Source of the DNA: Oscillospiraceae bacterium
GTDB taxonomy: Bacteria > Bacillota > Clostridia > Oscillospirales > Ruminococcaceae
Reading direction: 5' to 3'
Length of the DNA stretch: 15,077 nucleotides
Assembly (NCBI GenBank): GCA_900762805.1
Contig: CAAFHY010000251.1
Location: forward strand, 1 to 15,077
Made by a program: the position numbers and the translations under genes. Shown here piece after piece: positions 12,910 through 15,077 of this stretch (its first letter is position 1; every line of letters begins with the position of its first letter). The notes beneath the pieces are model-generated. The model saw only the letters and a list, made by a program, of their open reading frames with translations, did not search any database and was not told where the DNA came from.

Positions 12910-14568
12910 ATGAAACGAAAATGTATCGCTGTAATTCTGCTGCTCTGCCTGCTGGCGGCGCTGGCGCCCGCCGCGGGGGCGGCGGCCAGCTGCACCGTGC
13001 GGGCCAGCAACACCGCGCCCACGGTCGGGAACAAGATCACGGTGACGGTACAGGTCTACAACGCCGGCGGCATGGGGGCCTTTGACGGGTATGTCTATTA
13101 CGATGCCTCCATCCTTGAATTTGTTTCCGGCTCCAATGCCAGTGGCGGGGCGGGAGCTGTCAAGATCCTTGGCTATACCACCGAAAATCCGCCGCCGTCA
13201 TCGCTTTCAGTAACGCTCACCTTCAAGGCCGTTGCCGCGGGCAGCTGCACGGTGCGGGTGCAGATCGGCAGCGCCTACGATATTGATGAAAACTCTCTCG
13301 GCAGCCCCGGCGGCTCGGTGACGGTCACCGTCAAGTCGTCGGCGCCGGTCGATCCGACCCCAAAGCCCGATCCCAGCCCCAGCCCTGACCCGACGCCCGA
13401 CCCCACGCCGCAGACCAGCGAGATCGACGAGGCCATCCCGACCGAGCTGGACGAGGGAGTCTTTTACATCTGGCGCGACCTTTCCAACGTGTCGGTGCCG
13501 AGCGGCTTTCAGAAATCCAAGGCCAAGTGGGGGACCGAGACCATCGACGCCGCCGTGGGCGACCTCAAAAAGCTGACGCTGCTCTACCTGACCGACAAGG
13601 AGGGAAAGAACGGGCAGTTTTACATCCTGAAGGACGACGGCACGCTGCGGCTCTACCGCAACATCCTGATTGCCCAGCAGCAGTATACGCTGGTCGATAA
13701 GCCGTCCGATGTCGCCGTGCCCGAAAACTATACGCCCTATCTCGGCGAGGCCGGCGAGTACACCCGTGTGACGCTCTACCGCAATCAATATGACAGCGAG
13801 AAGAGGTTTGTGCTCATCTATCTTATGGAGGAGAGCGGCGACAGCGGATTTTATTATTACGACACCAAAACGCGGGCGACCATGCCCTATTTTCAGGAGG
13901 CGGCCGAGCCGGAGCCGGAGCCTGAGCCGGACCCCAAAACGCTGCCCTTCGGGGCGCGGATGCGGCGGCTGTATGAGCGCGTCCGTGAGGATGACGATAC
14001 CACGCTGGCCTTTATTTTTCTGCTGGCGGCCTCCGCCGTGCTGCTGCTGATGCTGATCGCGGCGTCGGCGGTGTCGTCGCGCCGCAAGCACAGGCTGGCC
14101 TATTTCCGAAGCCGGGCGGAGCAGGGCGACAGCCGGCCGGAAAAGGAGCGGCAGCCGGAGGAGCCGGAGCGCGAAGGCCCGGCCGCCCCCACGCCCGACC
14201 GGGAGCCGTCCGGCGGGGAGACAGTTGCTTTTACGGCCGGCGAGGTCTATACCCCCGGCGTGCCGGACGGCCGCAGGGCGGCGCGCGCCGAGCTGGTGGA
14301 ATCGCTGCGCGCCGGTCTTGGCGCTGCCGAGATGGAGCCGGTCATTCCCGAACCGCCCCAACCGGCGGAGGAGACGCTGGAGATCCCCGGCGAGCTTATC
14401 ATGGAGGAGGACGCCGGGCCGGTCGAGCTGACTGTGGAAAAGGCGGGCAGTCTGTCCGACGACAGCCTGCCGGAGCCGGCCGAACGCCCGCTCACCCGAA
14501 AGGAGAAAAGGGCCGCGCGCCGTGCCGCCAGGAAGCGGCAGACGGGGGACAGGGCAGAGAAAAAATAA
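12910..14568 (+). CDS. Membrane-anchored cohesin-domain protein with a long cytoplasmic tail
   Basis: The 552-aa product has a signal peptide (1-25) and a cohesin domain at about 27-142 (NAGGMGAFDGYVYYDASILEF is typical of the fold). A PDPSPSPDPTPDPTP linker runs from about 147 to 168. Two copies of a beta-rich module of about 70 aa lie at 183-250 and 257-328 (LSNVSVPSGF... and PSDVAVPENY..., each ending in FYxxxD-like strands). An EPEPEPEP spacer follows, then one transmembrane helix at about 365-389. Roughly 160 cytoplasmic residues come last: acidic and Pro-rich, ending in a Lys/Arg-rich stretch. The cohesin should display outside and bind dockerins, most simply that of the preceding gene. 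The ATG at 12910 has GGAGAG four bases upstream; a GTG at 12898 is an alternative. Confidence 0.88.
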   Translation: MKRKCIAVILLLCLLAALAPAAGAAASCTVRASNTAPTVGNKITVTVQVYNAGGMGAFDGYVYYDASILEFVSGSNASGGAGAVKILGYTTENPPPSSLSVTLTFKAVAAGSCTVRVQIGSAYDIDENSLGSPGGSVTVTVKSSAPVDPTPKPDPSPSPDPTPDPTPQTSEIDEAIPTELDEGVFYIWRDLSNVSVPSGFQKSKAKWGTETIDAAVGDLKKLTLLYLTDKEGKNGQFYILKDDGTLRLYRNILIAQQQYTLVDKPSDVAVPENYTPYLGEAGEYTRVTLYRNQYDSEKRFVLIYLMEESGDSGFYYYDTKTRATMPYFQEAAEPEPEPEPDPKTLPFGARMRRLYERVREDDDTTLAFIFLLAASAVLLLMLIAASAVSSRRKHRLAYFRSRAEQGDSRPEKERQPEEPEREGPAAPTPDREPSGGETVAFTAGEVYTPGVPDGRRAARAELVESLRAGLGAAEMEPVIPEPPQPAEETLEIPGELIMEEDAGPVELTVEKAGSLSDDSLPEPAERPLTRKEKRAARRAARKRQTGDRAEKK

Positions 14569-14580
14569 CAGCCGCGGTGA

Positions 14581-14611
14581 GAGCCGCCTGCTTCGGCAGG
14601 CGGCTCTTTTT
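14581..14611 (+). terminator. Intrinsic terminator of the dockerin/cohesin operon
   Basis: A perfect 11-bp stem (14581-14591 with 14596-14606) with a TTCG tetraloop is followed by five T residues (14607-14611). It starts 12 bases after the cohesin gene stop and is the clearest intrinsic terminator in the window. Confidence 0.95.
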
Positions 14612-14639
14612 GCGTGGGGAGAGGGGCGGCGCGAAGGGG

Positions 14640-14901
14640 CGCGCCCTGTCCGCCGCACAGTGGTATTCCTTGCCGCTGTCGCAGAGCTTGCGGCAGCTCT
14701 TGCAGCCGTTCTTGTCGGCCTCCTTTCGGGAACGGCGGTAATGTGCTTTACGATGTCGATGGTCGGAAGTTTGGAGAACTGCCAGCTGATGTGGATATCA
14801 AGGCCGGAATAGCCCTCGCCCCTGCAATGGGTGACAAGCTCGTCCCTGCGCTCGGCAAGCTCCCGCAGAATGGCGGCGTAGGTGTCGTTCAGGTCGTTCA
14901 T
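14640..14901 (-). pseudogene. Frameshifted, 3'-truncated small ORF of unknown function
   Basis: An ATG at 14899-14901 with AAAGGAGG seven bases upstream opens MNDLNDTYAAILRELAERRD and continues to HISWQFSKLPTIDIVKHITA, a convincing soluble protein start. At the A-run 14724-14726 the frame degrades into Arg/Ala noise. Adding one A restores PEKEADKNGCKSC, RKLCDSGKEYHC, a plausible Cys-containing continuation. Downstream of about 14660 the restored frame runs into the terminator of the cohesin operon and then antisense to that gene, stopping only at 14492-14494. The original 3' end therefore seems to be lost. The right boundary given is approximate. I do not recognise the family; small proteins of this kind are common on clostridial mobile elements, but that link is only inference. 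Confidence 0.6.
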
Positions 14902-14927
14902 GGGCAGCCTCCTTTCAGGGTATGAGA

Positions 14928-14956
14928 AAACCACCGCCCGCTGTGGGTGGTGGTTT
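14928..14956. terminator. Hairpin between the two right-edge minus-strand genes
   Basis: AAACCACCGCCC (14928-14939) pairs with GGGTGGTGGTTT (14945-14956) around GCTGT: a 12-bp stem with one G-U wobble on the plus strand and an A-C mismatch on the minus strand. On the minus strand it is followed by TTTTCTC and lies after the stop at 14993. It probably terminates the partial gene there and may be bidirectional. Confidence 0.5.
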
Positions 14957-14992
14957 GGGTGGATGGTGTTGCGTAAATTTTAGCTTAGGATG

Positions 14993-15077
14993 TCAGCACA
15001 TCCAGCCCTGTTCGGCAAGCTCGAACGCTCTATCAATGGCCGCATCCATAGCTTCCTTGTTATAGCTCTCAAACTCT
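14993..15077 (-). CDS. 3' end of an unrecognised gene leaving the window (partial)
   Basis: On the minus strand the last 27 codons of a gene are visible before the TGA at 14993-14995. They read EFESYNKEAMDAAIDRAFE and then LAEQGWMC. The stretch is amphipathic and helical with normal codon use, so I take it as coding, but it is too short to identify. It lies 91 bases upstream of the broken ORF at 14640-14901 and has a visibly lower G+C content than the cohesin gene. Its start is beyond the right edge. Confidence 0.5.
   Translation of the reverse strand, partial: EFESYNKEAMDAAIDRAFELAEQGWMC

Noticed and set aside
13207..14934. A 575-codon open frame antisense to the cohesin gene
   Set aside because: It is Arg/Ala/Leu-rich shadow coding caused by high G+C. 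Only its first ~60 codons, right of the cohesin terminator, look like protein, and those are described separately.
1..15077. CRISPR arrays, tRNA, rRNA genes or complete insertion sequences
   Set aside because: I saw no regularly spaced repeats, no cloverleaf with a GTTCRANNC arm, no rRNA-like conserved stretches and no transposase.

Overview
The window is G+C-rich (third codon positions are mostly G or C) and reads as a chromosomal segment of an anaerobic, Gram-positive-type member of the Clostridia. A gut Oscillospirales/Ruminococcaceae-like genome is my best guess, inferred and not proven. The evidence is an rnf operon in the clostridial order C-D-G-E-A-B, strong AAGGAGG-type ribosome binding sites, sigma-A-like promoters that often carry an extended -10, zinc-ribbon membrane proteins, and a cohesin/dockerin gene pair.

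Layout. (1) 1-428 is lower in G+C and holds one small unrecognised gene (176-382, minus). (2) 429-5495, minus, is a tightly packed operon: a glutaredoxin-like gene followed by rnfC, rnfD, rnfG, rnfE, rnfA and rnfB. It encodes the complete six-subunit membrane complex that couples ferredoxin:NAD+ oxidoreduction to ion transport. (3) 5636-7902, plus, is divergent from it: a patatin-like phospholipase and a class II fructose-bisphosphate aldolase, each with its own promoter, closed by a strong hairpin at 7962-7994. (4) 8114-10961, minus, holds two transcription units of small membrane proteins of unknown function. Three of the four genes carry zinc ribbons, and one of those (8114-8634) is broken by a one-base frameshift. 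(5) 11182-14568, plus, holds two secreted or surface genes 18 bp apart: a signal peptide/SH3/glucosaminidase/dockerin protein, then a signal peptide/cohesin/duplicated-domain/transmembrane protein. A textbook terminator follows at 14581-14611. (6) 14640-15077, minus, is an accessory edge: a frameshifted and truncated Cys-containing ORF, a hairpin, and the 3' end of another gene that leaves the window.

How the genes work together. The Rnf genes form one redox-driven ion pump; the leading glutaredoxin-like gene suggests thiol or redox coupling. The most distinctive unit is the dockerin/cohesin pair. The sequence suggests a peptidoglycan hydrolase that docks onto a membrane-anchored cohesin made from the same transcript, a compact non-cellulosomal cohesin-dockerin system. 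That interaction is inference from domain content and adjacency.
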